A stretch of DNA of 64,000 nt from Pseudomonas taiwanensis (GCF_013393345.1 NZ_QJRF01000066.1:290905-354904); one strand, 5' to 3'. Counted from the stretch's first letter, positions 29,409 to 40,594 are shown. Notes: generated by a model from the letters alone, not told the origin. Translations and numbers: made by a program.

Positions 29409-30359
29409 TCATTGTGTCGCAGTGGCCTCCGCTGCCCGCATGGACAGGGCGACGCGCTCGGCCGTTCCCAGCGGGATCTCGCCGACCACCGTCACCATCA
29501 CGTCGCCATCTGGCGTACTGACCCGCTTGGACACCATCACGGTCGGCCCCAGCTGGCTGCGCGCATCTTCGACGACAGCGCCATGCAGCGGCTCGAGGAA
29601 TACCGAGAAGCGCGCCAGTCCGTCGCTGTAGAGCAGGCTGGACACGGCATCGGATGACACTGGGCTACGACGCTCCTGGGCACTGGACAGGCTGAAGCCC
29701 GGAGGCAGCCATTCAGATCGCCAGCGGACAGGCTTTTCGCCTTGCGCCTCGGTGAGCCGCACGGCCTTGCAGGTGGAGCTGGGCTGCAGATCGGCATCGG
29801 CCGGGGTTCCGGCAGTATCGAGGCGGGTGAACTGGAAGCGTTCGAGGAGCTGCCCCTTGTCACTGAGCAACAGCGACTTGAGCGGCAGGCCGGTATTGCG
29901 GTCCAGATGCAGCTCGAAGCCGTAGCGGTGCTGGTCACGCGGGGTCAGGGTCAGCACCGTTGCCGGTCGCCCGGCTACGCGTGACTCACCTGCCAGGCGC
30001 AGGTCGTACCACTCGGAGAGCTGCTTGGTATCCATCGCCCGGGCAGGCCACACCTGGCCATCGGACAACTGATCGGATAGGGAACCACCCACGCACTGGG
30101 TGCGGCCATTGACCCGCACCACTTCCTGGGCCGGCCCATCGAGCTGTAACAAACGCTCGCGCACTTCCCCACCCTGCTGGACCTGATGCCAGACTTCGTG
30201 AGTGGAGAAACTCCCATTTCGTTCGTAGACGAACGTTCCCTGGAAACTCTGGCGCAGCTCCGCGTCAGCGAGTCGCTGCAGCCAGTCCTGAGCGTCGGCG
30301 GCCAGGGCTGGTTGAGCCAACCAGCCGCCAAGCAAGATGATTACCGGTAGTGCGCGCAT
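29409..30359 (-). CDS. mucB: Periplasmic negative regulator MucB
   Basis: RseB-like periplasmic protein that binds the MucA periplasmic domain and protects it from AlgW cleavage, keeping AlgU inactive. The 316 residues have a signal peptide (about 1-20), a lipoprotein-binding-like N-domain (to about 190, with QSFQGTFVYERNG near 39) and a smaller C-domain (LPPGFSLSSAQE near 218). It follows mucA after 8 bp. Confidence 0.95.
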   Translation of the reverse strand: MRALPVIILLGGWLAQPALAADAQDWLQRLADAELRQSFQGTFVYERNGSFSTHEVWHQVQQGGEVRERLLQLDGPAQEVVRVNGRTQCVGGSLSDQLSDGQVWPARAMDTKQLSEWYDLRLAGESRVAGRPATVLTLTPRDQHRYGFELHLDRNTGLPLKSLLLSDKGQLLERFQFTRLDTAGTPADADLQPSSTCKAVRLTEAQGEKPVRWRSEWLPPGFSLSSAQERRSPVSSDAVSSLLYSDGLARFSVFLEPLHGAVVEDARSQLGPTVMVSKRVSTPDGDVMVTVVGEIPLGTAERVALSMRAAEATATQ

Positions 30360-30367
30360 GTTCCTCC

Positions 30368-30961
30368 TCAGCGGCTCTCCAGACTGGCAGCGCGGGCGTA
30401 TGGCAGAGCACTGTCGCTACCGCTCATGGCCGCCTGCTGCGCATGTTGCCGCAGGTAAGCCGGCAAGCGCTTCTCATGCCAACCGGACGACGACTGGGTC
30501 GCGCCGATGGGCTGCTGCACTTGCTGGGCTTCCTCACTATAGCCAGCCAGCACGGCACCCTGCTGGGCCTGCGGCATGACCATGGCGGGTTGACCAGCTT
30601 GCTGCTGAGCCAGTTGCTGGGTGCCGGCGGCTTCGTCCTGGTTGTACAGGCGAACACCCGCCAGCACTGCCACGGTGACCGATGCGGCCACAGCCAGGCG
30701 ACCCAGGCTGCGCCAAGGCCCACGAACCACCTTGACCGGCGGTGCGGCCTCCTCGGCCAACGCGGCCGATACGGCGGCGGCAATGTCCAGGCGCGGCTCC
30801 AGCAGCTCCTTGTGCATCACGGCCCGAGCGATCTGGTAACGCGACCAGGTTGCCCGCAATTCTTGATCTTCGCTGGCGGCGAGAACTCGACGCAGCTCCA
30901 GTTCGTCCGCCTCGTTATCCATCACCGCGGACAGCGATTCCTGCAAAGCTTCACGACTCAT
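30368..30961 (-). CDS. mucA: Anti-sigma factor MucA
   Basis: Single-pass inner-membrane anti-sigma factor that holds AlgU. The 197 residues comprise an N-terminal AlgU-binding domain (MSREALQESLSAVMDNEADE, then to about 80), a transmembrane helix at about 88-106 and a Gln/Ala-rich periplasmic domain. The frame is intact: no truncating mutation of the mucoid type is seen. The C-terminus is somewhat longer than the 194 residues of P. aeruginosa. It lies 31 bp after algU. Confidence 0.95.
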   Translation of the reverse strand: MSREALQESLSAVMDNEADELELRRVLAASEDQELRATWSRYQIARAVMHKELLEPRLDIAAAVSAALAEEAAPPVKVVRGPWRSLGRLAVAASVTVAVLAGVRLYNQDEAAGTQQLAQQQAGQPAMVMPQAQQGAVLAGYSEEAQQVQQPIGATQSSSGWHEKRLPAYLRQHAQQAAMSGSDSALPYARAASLESR

Positions 30962-30992
30962 GGCGGTTCCCCTCTTGGCTGTCGCCGCTGTC

Positions 30993-31574
30993 TCAGGTTC
31001 CATGCAACAGAGGTTGCAAGGCTTTATCGATGGCTTCCCGCGCCCGGAAGATGCGGGATCGCACAGTACCGACCGGACACTGCATAACGCTCGCAATGTC
31101 TTCGTAACTCAGACCGTCGAACTCGCGCAGGGTCAACGCCGTGCGCAAATCTTCCGGCAGTTGCTGGATGCTCCGGTGCACTGTGGCCTCGATCTCGTCA
31201 CGAAGCAGGGCTCGCTCCGGTGACTCGATATCCTTGAGGGCGTGATCGCCGTCATAAAACTCGGCGTCCTCAGCACTTACATCACTATCTGGCGGGCGTC
31301 TGCCACGCGCCACCAGGTGGTTCTTCGCCGTATTGATGGCGATACGGTACAGCCACGTATAAAACGCACTGTCGCCGCGGAAGTTTCCGAGCGCACGGTA
31401 AGCCTTGATAAAGGCTTCCTGGGCTACGTCCTGGGCTTCCTGGGCGTCGTGCACGAAACGCACGATCAATCCGAGAATCTTGTGCTGGTACTTCAGCACC
31501 AGCAGGTCGAAAGCCCGCTTGTCGCCTCGCTGCACCCGTTCGACCAGTTGCTGATCCTGTTCCTGGGTTAGCAT
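30993..31574 (-). CDS. algU: ECF sigma factor AlgU (sigma-22, AlgT)
   Basis: RpoE-type sigma factor for envelope stress and alginate genes. The 193 residues equal the family length: region 2 includes VAQEAFIKAYRALGNFRGDSAF (about 63-85), and region 4 includes YEDIASVMQCPVGTVRSRI (about 155-173). An open frame extends upstream, but the ATG at 31574 has GGAG 5 bases in front and gives the known start MLTQEQDQQLVERVQRGDK. It heads the algU-mucA-mucB operon. Confidence 0.97.
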   Translation of the reverse strand: MLTQEQDQQLVERVQRGDKRAFDLLVLKYQHKILGLIVRFVHDAQEAQDVAQEAFIKAYRALGNFRGDSAFYTWLYRIAINTAKNHLVARGRRPPDSDVSAEDAEFYDGDHALKDIESPERALLRDEIEATVHRSIQQLPEDLRTALTLREFDGLSYEDIASVMQCPVGTVRSRIFRAREAIDKALQPLLHGT

Positions 31575-31842
31575 GAACACTCCTCGTCGATCTCGAAGGG
31601 GTGTTGCGCCAGCCAGTAGATCGGCTTGCCAAAATAGACTCGGGCGTTGCGCAAAAGTTCTCCCCTCCAAGCAAGCTTCCTGCAGATTGTTTTTTCATCT
31701 GCACGGAATTGCGCAGCAGGGCTCGCGGCCATGCTGCGCCGAATATAAGTCGCTTGATCTACAGGCATCCGGGTTGCACATTTCATGTGCATTCGTTGCG
31801 TCAATGTAAGCAAGCACCGTCTCTTCAAAATGGTGACCCTGA

Positions 31843-31870
31843 ATGGAACCTGAACGACTAAAAAAGTTCC
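31843..31870 (-). promoter_or_regulatory. Candidate AlgU-dependent promoter of algU
   Basis: On the minus strand GGAACTT (31870-31864) matches the sigma-22 -35 element GAACTT. A 16-base spacer leads to TCCAT (31847-31843), a weak match to the TCTGA-type -10. It is 270 bp upstream of algU, consistent with autoregulation in relatives. The -10 is uncertain. Confidence 0.45.
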
Positions 31871-31900
31871 GTAGGACCATACAGCGTCATAAGCGCGCTA

Positions 31901-31927
31901 TTGTGACGCCCACCCCAGCTATATACT
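31901..31927 (+). promoter_or_regulatory. Candidate nadB promoter
   Basis: TTGTGA (31901-31906) and TATACT (31922-31927) form a sigma-70-like pair with a slightly short 15-bp spacer, ending 28 bp before the nadB ATG. The -10 is strong and the -35 moderate. Confidence 0.5.
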
Positions 31928-31955
31928 AGCCGCCGCTTTTTTCGCGGGAACCGAC

Positions 31956-33572
<1,617 letters not shown>

Positions 33573-33976
33573 AGCCCAGCGTCACCCGCAACCGGCGATG
33601 CTGCTCCTGATCGAGGGCATCCGCCGGAATGCACAGCCCGCTACTCCAGTAAGCCCCCGGAACCCGAAAGCGCAGCATCACCGCCGGCGGCAGCGCCATG
33701 CTGTCCGGGCGCAAGCGGATCGGCGTCCAGCCATCCAGCGCGCGCCACAGCTGCCAGCCGTCGTCGTTCAGGCGCAATCCGGTAAAGGCTTTGGGGGATG
33801 TCAGGAGAATCTGCCTGGGCAGGCACCAGGCGGCGTGTGCGAAGCAGGCGAGAAAGCCGGCAAGCCGCGCCCACAGGGGAATGTCGGCGAGCGACAAAGC
33901 CGCAAAGGCCAGGAAAGACAGGATCAGGTAGAGCACCAGCAGGCGCCGCGATGGGCGCCAGTGGCATTCGAAGGCG

Positions 33977-34231
33977 TTACTTGGGCTGGACACGATCCAG
34001 GATCATGCGAACCATGCGGCGCAGGTCCGCATCTTCCGGTTCGCCGCGCTGCATGAACCAGCCGAACATGTCCTGGTCTTCGCATTCCAGCAGCTTGCGG
34101 TAGCGGGCCTGGTCTTCGGCGTCGAGACTCGGATAGACCTCCTGCACGAAGGGGACGAGCAGCACGTCCAGCTCCAGCATGCCGCGACGGCTGTGCCAGA
34201 AGAGTCGGTTCAGTTCAATTGAGTCGGCCAT
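33977..34231 (-). CDS. sdhE: Succinate dehydrogenase assembly factor SdhE (YgfY)
   Basis: Promotes covalent FAD attachment to SdhA and FrdA. The 84 residues carry the family RGxxE motif (SRRGMLELD near residue 13) and the DQDMFGWF segment near 54. The frame is open further upstream, but ATG 34231 gives the normal start and length. Gene order sdhE-ygfX, divergent from ygfZ, matches other gammaproteobacteria. Confidence 0.92.
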   Translation of the reverse strand: MADSIELNRLFWHSRRGMLELDVLLVPFVQEVYPSLDAEDQARYRKLLECEDQDMFGWFMQRGEPEDADLRRMVRMILDRVQPK

Positions 34232-34350
34232 CACAGCGCCTCCAGGAATGAGGCGCGCATTATAACCACAGCCGTCGTCCCGGGCACCCGCTGACAAGCC
34301 ACCAGCGGGACTCTATGATGGCGCCCCAGACTTTTTTCCAGCGATCCGCA

Positions 34351-35292
34351 ATGGCCGACTCAGCATTCTTCTGCCCGCTCACCCATGAAGGCCTGCTCGC
34401 CGTCCGCGGCGTGGACGCCGCGAAATTCCTCCAGGGCCAGGTGACCTGCAACCTCAATTACCTGGACCAGGCCACCAGCAGCCTGGGTGCCCGCTGCACG
34501 CCCAAGGGCCGGATGACCTCCAGCTTCCGCATCCTCATCGAGGGCGAAGGCCTACTCCTGGCCATGGCCAGCGACCTGGTCGAAACGCAACTGGCCGACC
34601 TGAAGAAGTATGCCGTCTTCTCCAAATCCACCCTCACCGACGAAAGCGCCGACTGGGTGCGTTTCGGCCTCAGCCAGGGCGATGGTGCGCTGCTTGCCCT
34701 GGGGCTGGACCTGCCACACACCGCCGACAGCGTCGCCCGTGACGGCAAGCTGATCGCCGTGCGTATGGCCGACGGCCGCGCCGAACTCTGGGTGCCCCAG
34801 GCAGAGGCTGCTACCGTCGAGGCCCGCCTGGCCGCGCAATTGCCGCAAGCTCCCCTGGATGCCTGGCTGCTGGCGCAGGTACGCGCTGGCGTGGGCCAGG
34901 TGTTCAGTGCCACTCGCGAGATGTTCATCCCGCAGATGATCAATCTCCAGGCCCTGGGCGGCGTCAGCTTCAAGAAAGGTTGCTACACCGGCCAGGAAAT
35001 CGTTGCCCGCATGCAGTACCTGGGCAAACTCAAGCGCCGCCTCTACCGCCTGGCCCTGGCCGCCGGCGAGCTGCCCCTGCCGGGTGCCGAACTGTTCTCC
35101 CCGGTCCACCAGAGCTCCGTCGGTGAGGTGGTGCTAGCAGCGCCAGCAACGAACGGTTACGAGCTGCTCGCCGTGCTTCAGGAGGACGCCGTGAAGGATG
35201 GCCGCATCCACCTCGGCACTGCCGATGGCCCGACCCTGAGCCTGCTCGACCTGCCCTATACCCTGGACGCTGACCGCGAAATACAACGCTAG
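34351..35292 (+). CDS. ygfZ: tRNA-modifying / Fe-S maintenance protein YgfZ
   Basis: Folate-binding protein related to GcvT that supports Fe-S enzymes such as MiaB. The 313 residues have the YgfZ signature with the essential cysteine, KKGCYTGQEIVARMQYLGKLKR, at about 208-229, and an N-terminal FLQGQVTCNLNYL near 26. A start at 34315 is possible, but 34351 gives the family N-terminus MADSAFFCPL. It faces sdhE. Confidence 0.93.
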   Translation: MADSAFFCPLTHEGLLAVRGVDAAKFLQGQVTCNLNYLDQATSSLGARCTPKGRMTSSFRILIEGEGLLLAMASDLVETQLADLKKYAVFSKSTLTDESADWVRFGLSQGDGALLALGLDLPHTADSVARDGKLIAVRMADGRAELWVPQAEAATVEARLAAQLPQAPLDAWLLAQVRAGVGQVFSATREMFIPQMINLQALGGVSFKKGCYTGQEIVARMQYLGKLKRRLYRLALAAGELPLPGAELFSPVHQSSVGEVVLAAPATNGYELLAVLQEDAVKDGRIHLGTADGPTLSLLDLPYTLDADREIQR

Positions 35293-35314
35293 CCCGCCCC
35301 TGACGAGAATCTCA

Positions 35315-36151
35315 ATGAGCAAGCTTGCCGACAAAGTCCTCCAAGACCTCATCAAAGCGATCGAATGCGATGAACTGGTGCTGCCGACCCTGCCGGAAGT
35401 GGCGCTGAAGGTGCGCGAAACCGCCGAAGACCCGAACGCCAGCATCCAGGACCTGACCAAGGTAATCGGCAATGACGCCGCGCTGACCGCCCGCATCATC
35501 AAGGTGGTGAACAGTCCGCTGCTGCGCACCAACAAGGAAATCACCGACCTGCAGATGGCCATCAGCCGTCTCGGCATCAACTACACCAGCAACCTCGCCA
35601 CCGGCCTGGCCATGGAGCAAATGTTCCAGGCCACCACCGACGTGGTCGACCGCAAGATGCGCGAAGTCTGGAACAAGAGCACCGAAATCGCCGGCATCTG
35701 CCACGTGCTCTGCCGTCACTACACCCGCCTGATGCCTGACCAGGCCACCCTGGCCGGCCTGGTGCACCAGATCGGCGTACTGCCGATCCTCACCTATGCC
35801 GAAGAGCACAACGAACTGCTGGCCGACTCCATCAGCCTCAACCACGTGATCGAGCGCATTCACCCGCTCATCGGCGACCGCATCCTGCGTGCCTGGGAAT
35901 TCCCCGAGCCGATCGCTGCCGTTCCCAACCAGTATCTGGACTTCAGCCGCAACTCGGCCCGCGTCGACTACATCGACATCGTCCAGGTCGCCACCCTGCA
36001 GAGCTACCTCGGCAGCGAGCATCCCTACACCCAACTGGACTGGGCCAAAGTGCCCGCCTTCGCCAAGCTCGGCCTCGACCCGAACGTCGACATGCAGGCG
36101 GACGAAGACCTCTCCGCCGCCATGGAAGCGGCCATGGGCATGCTCCAGTAA
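35315..36151 (+). CDS. HDOD-domain protein
   Basis: HDOD proteins are HD-like signalling or scaffold proteins without a complete metal site. The 278 residues contain the HDOD core at about 20-215, with LPTLPEVALKVRETAEDPNA near 25, VIGNDAALTARIIKVVNSPLL near 50 and the GLVHQIGVLPILTY segment near 150. No output domain is attached. It starts 22 bp after ygfZ and may be cotranscribed. The function is unassigned. Confidence 0.82.
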   Translation: MSKLADKVLQDLIKAIECDELVLPTLPEVALKVRETAEDPNASIQDLTKVIGNDAALTARIIKVVNSPLLRTNKEITDLQMAISRLGINYTSNLATGLAMEQMFQATTDVVDRKMREVWNKSTEIAGICHVLCRHYTRLMPDQATLAGLVHQIGVLPILTYAEEHNELLADSISLNHVIERIHPLIGDRILRAWEFPEPIAAVPNQYLDFSRNSARVDYIDIVQVATLQSYLGSEHPYTQLDWAKVPAFAKLGLDPNVDMQADEDLSAAMEAAMGMLQ

Positions 36152-36220
36152 AAGGCCCACGCGCATTCAGCCATACAGCGCTAGACTCAGCCTTCCCCTG
36201 ACGTCGCTGGATGGATCCGG

Positions 36221-36976
36221 ATGCGCGTACTCCTTCTCGCCCTCTGCCTGCTGTGCCACGGCTTCGCCGCTGCGGAAGAGGTTCGCCTGACCAATGGCGA
36301 ATGGGCGCCCTACCTGGGCGCCAAGCTGCCTCATCAGGGCGTGGCGTCGCGCATCGTCGAAGAAGCTTTCGCCCTGGAAGGGATCAAGGTGAATTGGGAG
36401 TTCTATCCCTGGGCCCGCTCGATGCACCTGGCCGAACGCGGCGAACGCGCCGGTACCGCCGTCTGGCTGCGCAGCCCGGAACGGGAGCAACGCTTCTTCG
36501 TCAGCGACCCGGTCGTGGAAAGCAGCTACTACCTGTTCCACCGCAAGGATCGCCCCCTCGACTGGAAACGCATCCCCGACCTCAAGGGCATACGCCTCGG
36601 CGGTGCGATTGGCTATGACTACGGGGCGACCTTCCAGCAGGCCGAGCGCAGCGGCCAGATCCAGGTCAAGCGCCTGAGCGGTGAGGAACAAGGCCTGCGC
36701 ATGGTCCTGGCCGGACGGCTCGATGCTTTTCCAATGGACAAGGTGGTCGCCTTCGCCCTCCTCAACGACAAGTTCAGCTCCGCCGAGCGCAAGCAGATGA
36801 GCTTTCATCCCCTCCCCCTGCGCAGCGACAGCCTGCACCTGATGCTCTCCCGCGAGGTGCCCGGCAACGCCGAGCTGATCGCCCGTTTCAACCAGGGGCT
36901 GGCCCGCTTGCGCGAAAGTGGCAAGGTTGCCCAGTACCTGATGGAAGTCCAGCAGCCGCTGAGCCTCGCGCCTTAG
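36221..36976 (+). CDS. Periplasmic substrate-binding protein (family 3, orphan)
   Basis: Secreted protein of 251 residues with a signal peptide (about 1-18, MRVLLLALCLLCHGFAAA). The mature part resembles ABC amino-acid binding proteins: NGEWAPYLG near 27, GVASRIVEEAFALEGIKVNWEF near 40-60, and a FYPWARSM motif. No permease or ATPase genes are nearby. It could be an orphan binding protein or a sensor-type domain. The ligand is unknown. Confidence 0.75.
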   Translation: MRVLLLALCLLCHGFAAAEEVRLTNGEWAPYLGAKLPHQGVASRIVEEAFALEGIKVNWEFYPWARSMHLAERGERAGTAVWLRSPEREQRFFVSDPVVESSYYLFHRKDRPLDWKRIPDLKGIRLGGAIGYDYGATFQQAERSGQIQVKRLSGEEQGLRMVLAGRLDAFPMDKVVAFALLNDKFSSAERKQMSFHPLPLRSDSLHLMLSREVPGNAELIARFNQGLARLRESGKVAQYLMEVQQPLSLAP

Positions 36977-36992
36977 GTGTTGGGAATATCTC

Positions 36993-37047
36993 GTAGGAGC
37001 TAGCTTGCTAGCGAAAAGGGGCCATTCGCTGGCAAGCCAGCTCCTGC
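36993..37047. repeat. Interspersed palindromic repeat, copy 3
   Basis: 55-bp palindrome of the same family as copies 1, 2 and 4 (23-base arms, a few mismatches), ending CTCCTGC instead of CTCCTAC. It lies between the convergent binding-protein gene and tctE. Confidence 0.85.
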
Positions 37048-37077
37048 AGGGGCAACCCCGCATCACATGGCATGGCA

Positions 37078-38463
37078 TCACGCCGGCGGGAAACTCACCC
37101 GCACCTTCAATCCACCACTGTCACCATCGTGCAGGCTGATTTCTGCCTGATGCGCACGGCAGATCTCACCGACGATGGCCAGCCCCAGCCCTGCACCCCC
37201 GCTCTGGGCATTGCGGCGATAGAAGCGCTGGAACACCTTGTCGCGCTCCTCGGGCGGAATGCCGCTGCCGTCGTCCTCGACCTCCAGCAGCGCAGGTGAA
37301 CGCACCCGCAGGATCACGTTGCCGCCCTTGGGCGTATGGGCCAGCGCGTTGTCCACCAGGTTGCAGAGCAGCTCGTTGAGCAGGGTCGGCTCGCCCATCA
37401 CCCAGACCTGATCTTCCGCCTCCAGGGCAAGAGCGATACCACGGGCATGGGCCAGGGGCGCCAGCGCCATGCCCAGTTCCCTGGCCAGTTGGCCCAGCTC
37501 GATGCGTTCGGCACCGCCTTCGGCGATGGCACGCGCACCGCTTTCGATTCGCGCCAAGGACAGCAACTGATTGGCCAGGTGAGTCAGGCGATCGGTGTTC
37601 TGCGCTGCCTCCTCAAGCGTCGAGCGCCAGACCGCCGGTTCGTGCTCGCGCAAGCCCAGCTCCACCCGCGCCTTGAGGGCGGCCAGCGGCGTGCGCAATT
37701 CATGGGAAGCATCGGCAATGAAATCCGCCTGGCGCTGGAACAGTCCGCGCAAACGTTCGGTGAACTGGTTGAGCGCATCTACCAGAGGACGCAACTCACG
37801 CTGCACCGCGACTTCCGGCAAGGGACGAAGGTCATCCGCCTGACGCTCTTCCACCGCCAGGCGCAGCTTGTTCAAGGGACGCAGGGCGGCGCTGACGGCC
37901 AGCCAGACCAGCACCAGTGCCGCCACCACCAGCAACACCAGGCGCCAGATGCTGTCGACCAGCAGGCCCCGGGCGAGGCGCTCACGGGCGCTTTCGGTTT
38001 CCGCCACGCGGATTTCCGCAATGCCATTCAGCCTGGGCTCACTCACCGGCTGCAGCAGGCTGACCACGCGCACGCCCGTGCCTTCGTACTCGGCGTCGTA
38101 AAAGCGCGCCAAGGCGGGGTAATCGTCCGTGCGAAGGGTGCCCGGCGGTGGCGCCGGCAGGTGGTCGTAGCCGGACACCAGTTTCCCGTCCGGATCGATC
38201 ACCTGGTAGAAGATGCGCCCGGCACTGTCGTAGGCGAAGACATCGAGCGCCACGTAGGGCACGTCCGCACGCAAGCGACCATCGGTCTCATAGAGGCCAT
38301 CGGCGATAGCCCGAGCCGAGGCCAGCAGCGTGCGGTCGTAGGCCGTGTCGGCGGCCTCGCGGGCGTTCCAGTAGGAACTCAGGCTGGCGATCAGCAGCAG
38401 CACACCCAGCATCAACGCCAGACGCCGCAGCAGCCGCCCGCGCAGGCTCCCGGCTTCACGCAT
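37078..38463 (-). CDS. tctE: Sensor histidine kinase TctE
   Basis: Membrane kinase that senses tricarboxylates and phosphorylates TctD. The 461 residues have an N-terminal transmembrane segment (about 15-33), a periplasmic sensor region to about 165, a second membrane segment (about 170-190), HAMP-like linker, phospho-acceptor DASHELRTPLAALKARVE near 250, and ATPase boxes LLCNLVDNALAHTP near 355 and GGAGLGLAIVGEICRAH near 425. ATG 38463 overlaps tctD by 8 bp. Confidence 0.93.
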   Translation of the reverse strand: MREAGSLRGRLLRRLALMLGVLLLIASLSSYWNAREAADTAYDRTLLASARAIADGLYETDGRLRADVPYVALDVFAYDSAGRIFYQVIDPDGKLVSGYDHLPAPPPGTLRTDDYPALARFYDAEYEGTGVRVVSLLQPVSEPRLNGIAEIRVAETESARERLARGLLVDSIWRLVLLVVAALVLVWLAVSAALRPLNKLRLAVEERQADDLRPLPEVAVQRELRPLVDALNQFTERLRGLFQRQADFIADASHELRTPLAALKARVELGLREHEPAVWRSTLEEAAQNTDRLTHLANQLLSLARIESGARAIAEGGAERIELGQLARELGMALAPLAHARGIALALEAEDQVWVMGEPTLLNELLCNLVDNALAHTPKGGNVILRVRSPALLEVEDDGSGIPPEERDKVFQRFYRRNAQSGGAGLGLAIVGEICRAHQAEISLHDGDSGGLKVRVSFPPA

Positions 38464-39127
38464 CCTGGCTCTCCAGCAGGTAGCCCAGGCCCCGGAAAGT
38501 GACGATACGCACTGCGCTGCCTTCCAGCTTCTTGCGCAGCCGATGGATGTAGATTTCGATGGCATCGGGACTGGCTTCTTCGTCCAGGCCGAAAACCTGT
38601 GAGGCCAGTTGCTCCTTGCTCATCACGCGCCCCGGCCGCGCGATCAGCGCTTCCAGCACCGACTGTTCCCGTGACGTCAGGCTGAGGATTTCGTCCGCCA
38701 GGCTGAAACGCCGCGTGCCCAGGTCATACACCAGCGCGCCGCAGCGTTGCTGTTGCTCGCCCCCGAGAACACTGCGTCGCAGCAGCGCCTTCACCCGCGC
38801 TTCCAGCTCGGTGAGTTCGAAGGGCTTGGCCAGGTAATCATCGGCACCGAGATTCAGGCCATGGACCCGGTCTTTCACCTCGCCGCGGGCGGTCAGCATC
38901 AGCACCGGGAGTGTCTTGCCGCGCCCACGCAGACGCGCCAGCACCTCGAAGCCGTCCATGCGCGGCAAGCCGACGTCCAGAACCGCCAGCGCGTAGTCCT
39001 CGCTGGCCAGCGCCAGGTCGGCGGCGACACCGTCGTGCAATACGTCCACCGTCCAACCCGCGCCCTTGAGCACCTGGGCAACGCTCTCAGCCAACTGTGG
39101 ATGGTCTTCGACCAGCAGGATTCGCAC
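38456..39127 (-). CDS. tctD: Response regulator TctD (OmpR family)
   Basis: Regulator of tricarboxylate uptake. The 223 residues have a receiver domain (acidic VEDH near 7, phospho-acceptor Asp near 51 in AVLDVGLPRMDG, Lys in YLAKPFE near 101) and a C-terminal winged-helix domain (about 125-220). The start is GTG at 39127 with GGAG 8 bases in front; this gives MRILLVEDH, as in relatives. It is divergent from opdH, its likely target. Confidence 0.94.
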   Translation of the reverse strand: MRILLVEDHPQLAESVAQVLKGAGWTVDVLHDGVAADLALASEDYALAVLDVGLPRMDGFEVLARLRGRGKTLPVLMLTARGEVKDRVHGLNLGADDYLAKPFELTELEARVKALLRRSVLGGEQQQRCGALVYDLGTRRFSLADEILSLTSREQSVLEALIARPGRVMSKEQLASQVFGLDEEASPDAIEIYIHRLRKKLEGSAVRIVTFRGLGYLLESQDA

Positions 39128-39304
39128 GACAAAGTCTCCGGAATGGCAGCGATCGCTCAGAAGTTTAACGGTGCGCCAGCCTCTGTGAACGACATGACGA
39201 CTTTCTTTCACGCTGAAAGGCTGGCGAAAGTTTCACTGCATAGCATCGCGACAGGGTGGCAAGTACCACCCCCTAAAAGCCGGCCCGTGGTTGCGCCGGC
39301 TTAC

Positions 39305-39312
39305 AAGAACAA
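39305..39312 (+). promoter_or_regulatory. Crc/Hfq-type motif in the opdH leader
   Basis: AAGAACAA fits AAnAAnAA and lies 17 bases before the opdH ATG, just upstream of its GGAG. The 201-bp tctD-opdH gap must also hold the TctD-regulated promoters, which I could not locate with confidence. Confidence 0.55.
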
Positions 39313-39328
39313 CAATGGAGACCACTCG

Positions 39329-40594
39329 ATGCTCACTGCCGCACGGCAGGCGCTTCCGCCTGTTTGCACACTCAGCCTCGCCATCGCTGGCTACACCCTG
39401 GCCACCCCGGCCCATGCCGAGTTCATCAAGGACAGCTCGGCGACCCTCGAAGCCCGCAACATCTACCTCAATCGCGACTTCCGCGACGGCAGCGGCCAGT
39501 CCAAGCGCGAAGAATGGGCTCAAGGCTTCATCCTCAATATCGAATCCGGCTACACCGAAGGCACTGTCGGCCTTGGCCTCGACGCGCTCGGCATGCTCGG
39601 CATCAAGCTCGACTCCGGCCCCGGCCGCAGCGGTACCGACCTGCTGCCAGTGCAGGACGACGGCGGCACTCCGGATGAATACAGCAAGCTCGGCCTGACC
39701 GCGAAAATCCGCGCCTCGAAGAGCGAGCTGCGGCTGGGAACGCACATTCCAGAGCTGCCGGTGGTGAAAGCCAGCGACAGTCGCATCCTGCCCCAGGTCT
39801 TCGAGGGCGGCCTGCTGAGTTCGAAGGAAATCAGCAACCTGACCTTCACCGGCGGGCGCCTGTCAGAGGTCAAGGACCGCGCTTCCACCAACTCCGAAGA
39901 TCTGGCCATCAGCAACAAGAACAAGCGCTTCGCCGCTGCCGCCACAGGGGATCATTTCGACCTTGCCGGCGCCGACTACGCATTCAACCCGCAACTCACC
40001 GGCCGCTATTACTTCGCCGAGCTGGACGACGTCTATCGCCAGAACTTCTTCGGCCTGCTGGCCACCCAGCCACTCGGCGCCGGCGTGCTGAGCGCCGACC
40101 TGCGCTACGCCATCAGCGATGACAGCGGCCGCGCCGAGGCCGGCAAGGTGGACAACCGTGCCCTCAACGGCATGGTCAGCTACGGACAGGGCAGCCACAA
40201 GTTCGGCCTGGGATACCAGCGCATGAGCGGTGACACCGGCTTCGCCTACATCGACGGCAGCGACCCGTTCCTCATCAACTTCGTGCAGATCAACGACTTC
40301 GCCAACGCCGACCAGCGTTCCTGGCAAGCCCGCTACGACCTGGACTTCGCCGCCATGGGCGTGCCGGGCCTGAGCTTCATGACCCGCTACATCACCAGCG
40401 ACAACGCCGAGGTCACCAACAGCCTTGATGAAGGCCGCGAGTGGGAGCGCGATGTCGAGTTCAAGTACGTGGTGCCCAACGGCAGCCTGAAGAACCTCAC
40501 TTTCCGCGCCCGCCACGCCGGATTCCGCTCCAACTTCGCCCGCGATGCGGATGAACTGCGCCTGATCGTCAGTTACGCGCTGCCCATTTGGTGA
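39329..40594 (+). CDS. opdH: Tricarboxylate-specific outer-membrane porin OpdH (OprD family)
   Basis: Outer-membrane beta-barrel channel for citrate, isocitrate and cis-aconitate. The 421 residues have a signal peptide (about 1-30, ending PAHA) and OprD-family marks: an N-terminal ARNIYLNRDFRDG, alternating hydrophobic strands, LTARIRAS-like strands near 130, and a C-terminal aromatic strand ending IVSYALPIW. A longer frame begins at 38747, but only 39329 gives a signal peptide and a ribosome binding site. It precedes tctCBA. Confidence 0.92.
   Translation: MLTAARQALPPVCTLSLAIAGYTLATPAHAEFIKDSSATLEARNIYLNRDFRDGSGQSKREEWAQGFILNIESGYTEGTVGLGLDALGMLGIKLDSGPGRSGTDLLPVQDDGGTPDEYSKLGLTAKIRASKSELRLGTHIPELPVVKASDSRILPQVFEGGLLSSKEISNLTFTGGRLSEVKDRASTNSEDLAISNKNKRFAAAATGDHFDLAGADYAFNPQLTGRYYFAELDDVYRQNFFGLLATQPLGAGVLSADLRYAISDDSGRAEAGKVDNRALNGMVSYGQGSHKFGLGYQRMSGDTGFAYIDGSDPFLINFVQINDFANADQRSWQARYDLDFAAMGVPGLSFMTRYITSDNAEVTNSLDEGREWERDVEFKYVVPNGSLKNLTFRARHAGFRSNFARDADELRLIVSYALPIW

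Noticed and set aside
30368..30961. Checked mucA for a frameshift or nonsense mutation of the mucoid type
   Set aside because: The frame is intact to a normal C-terminus.
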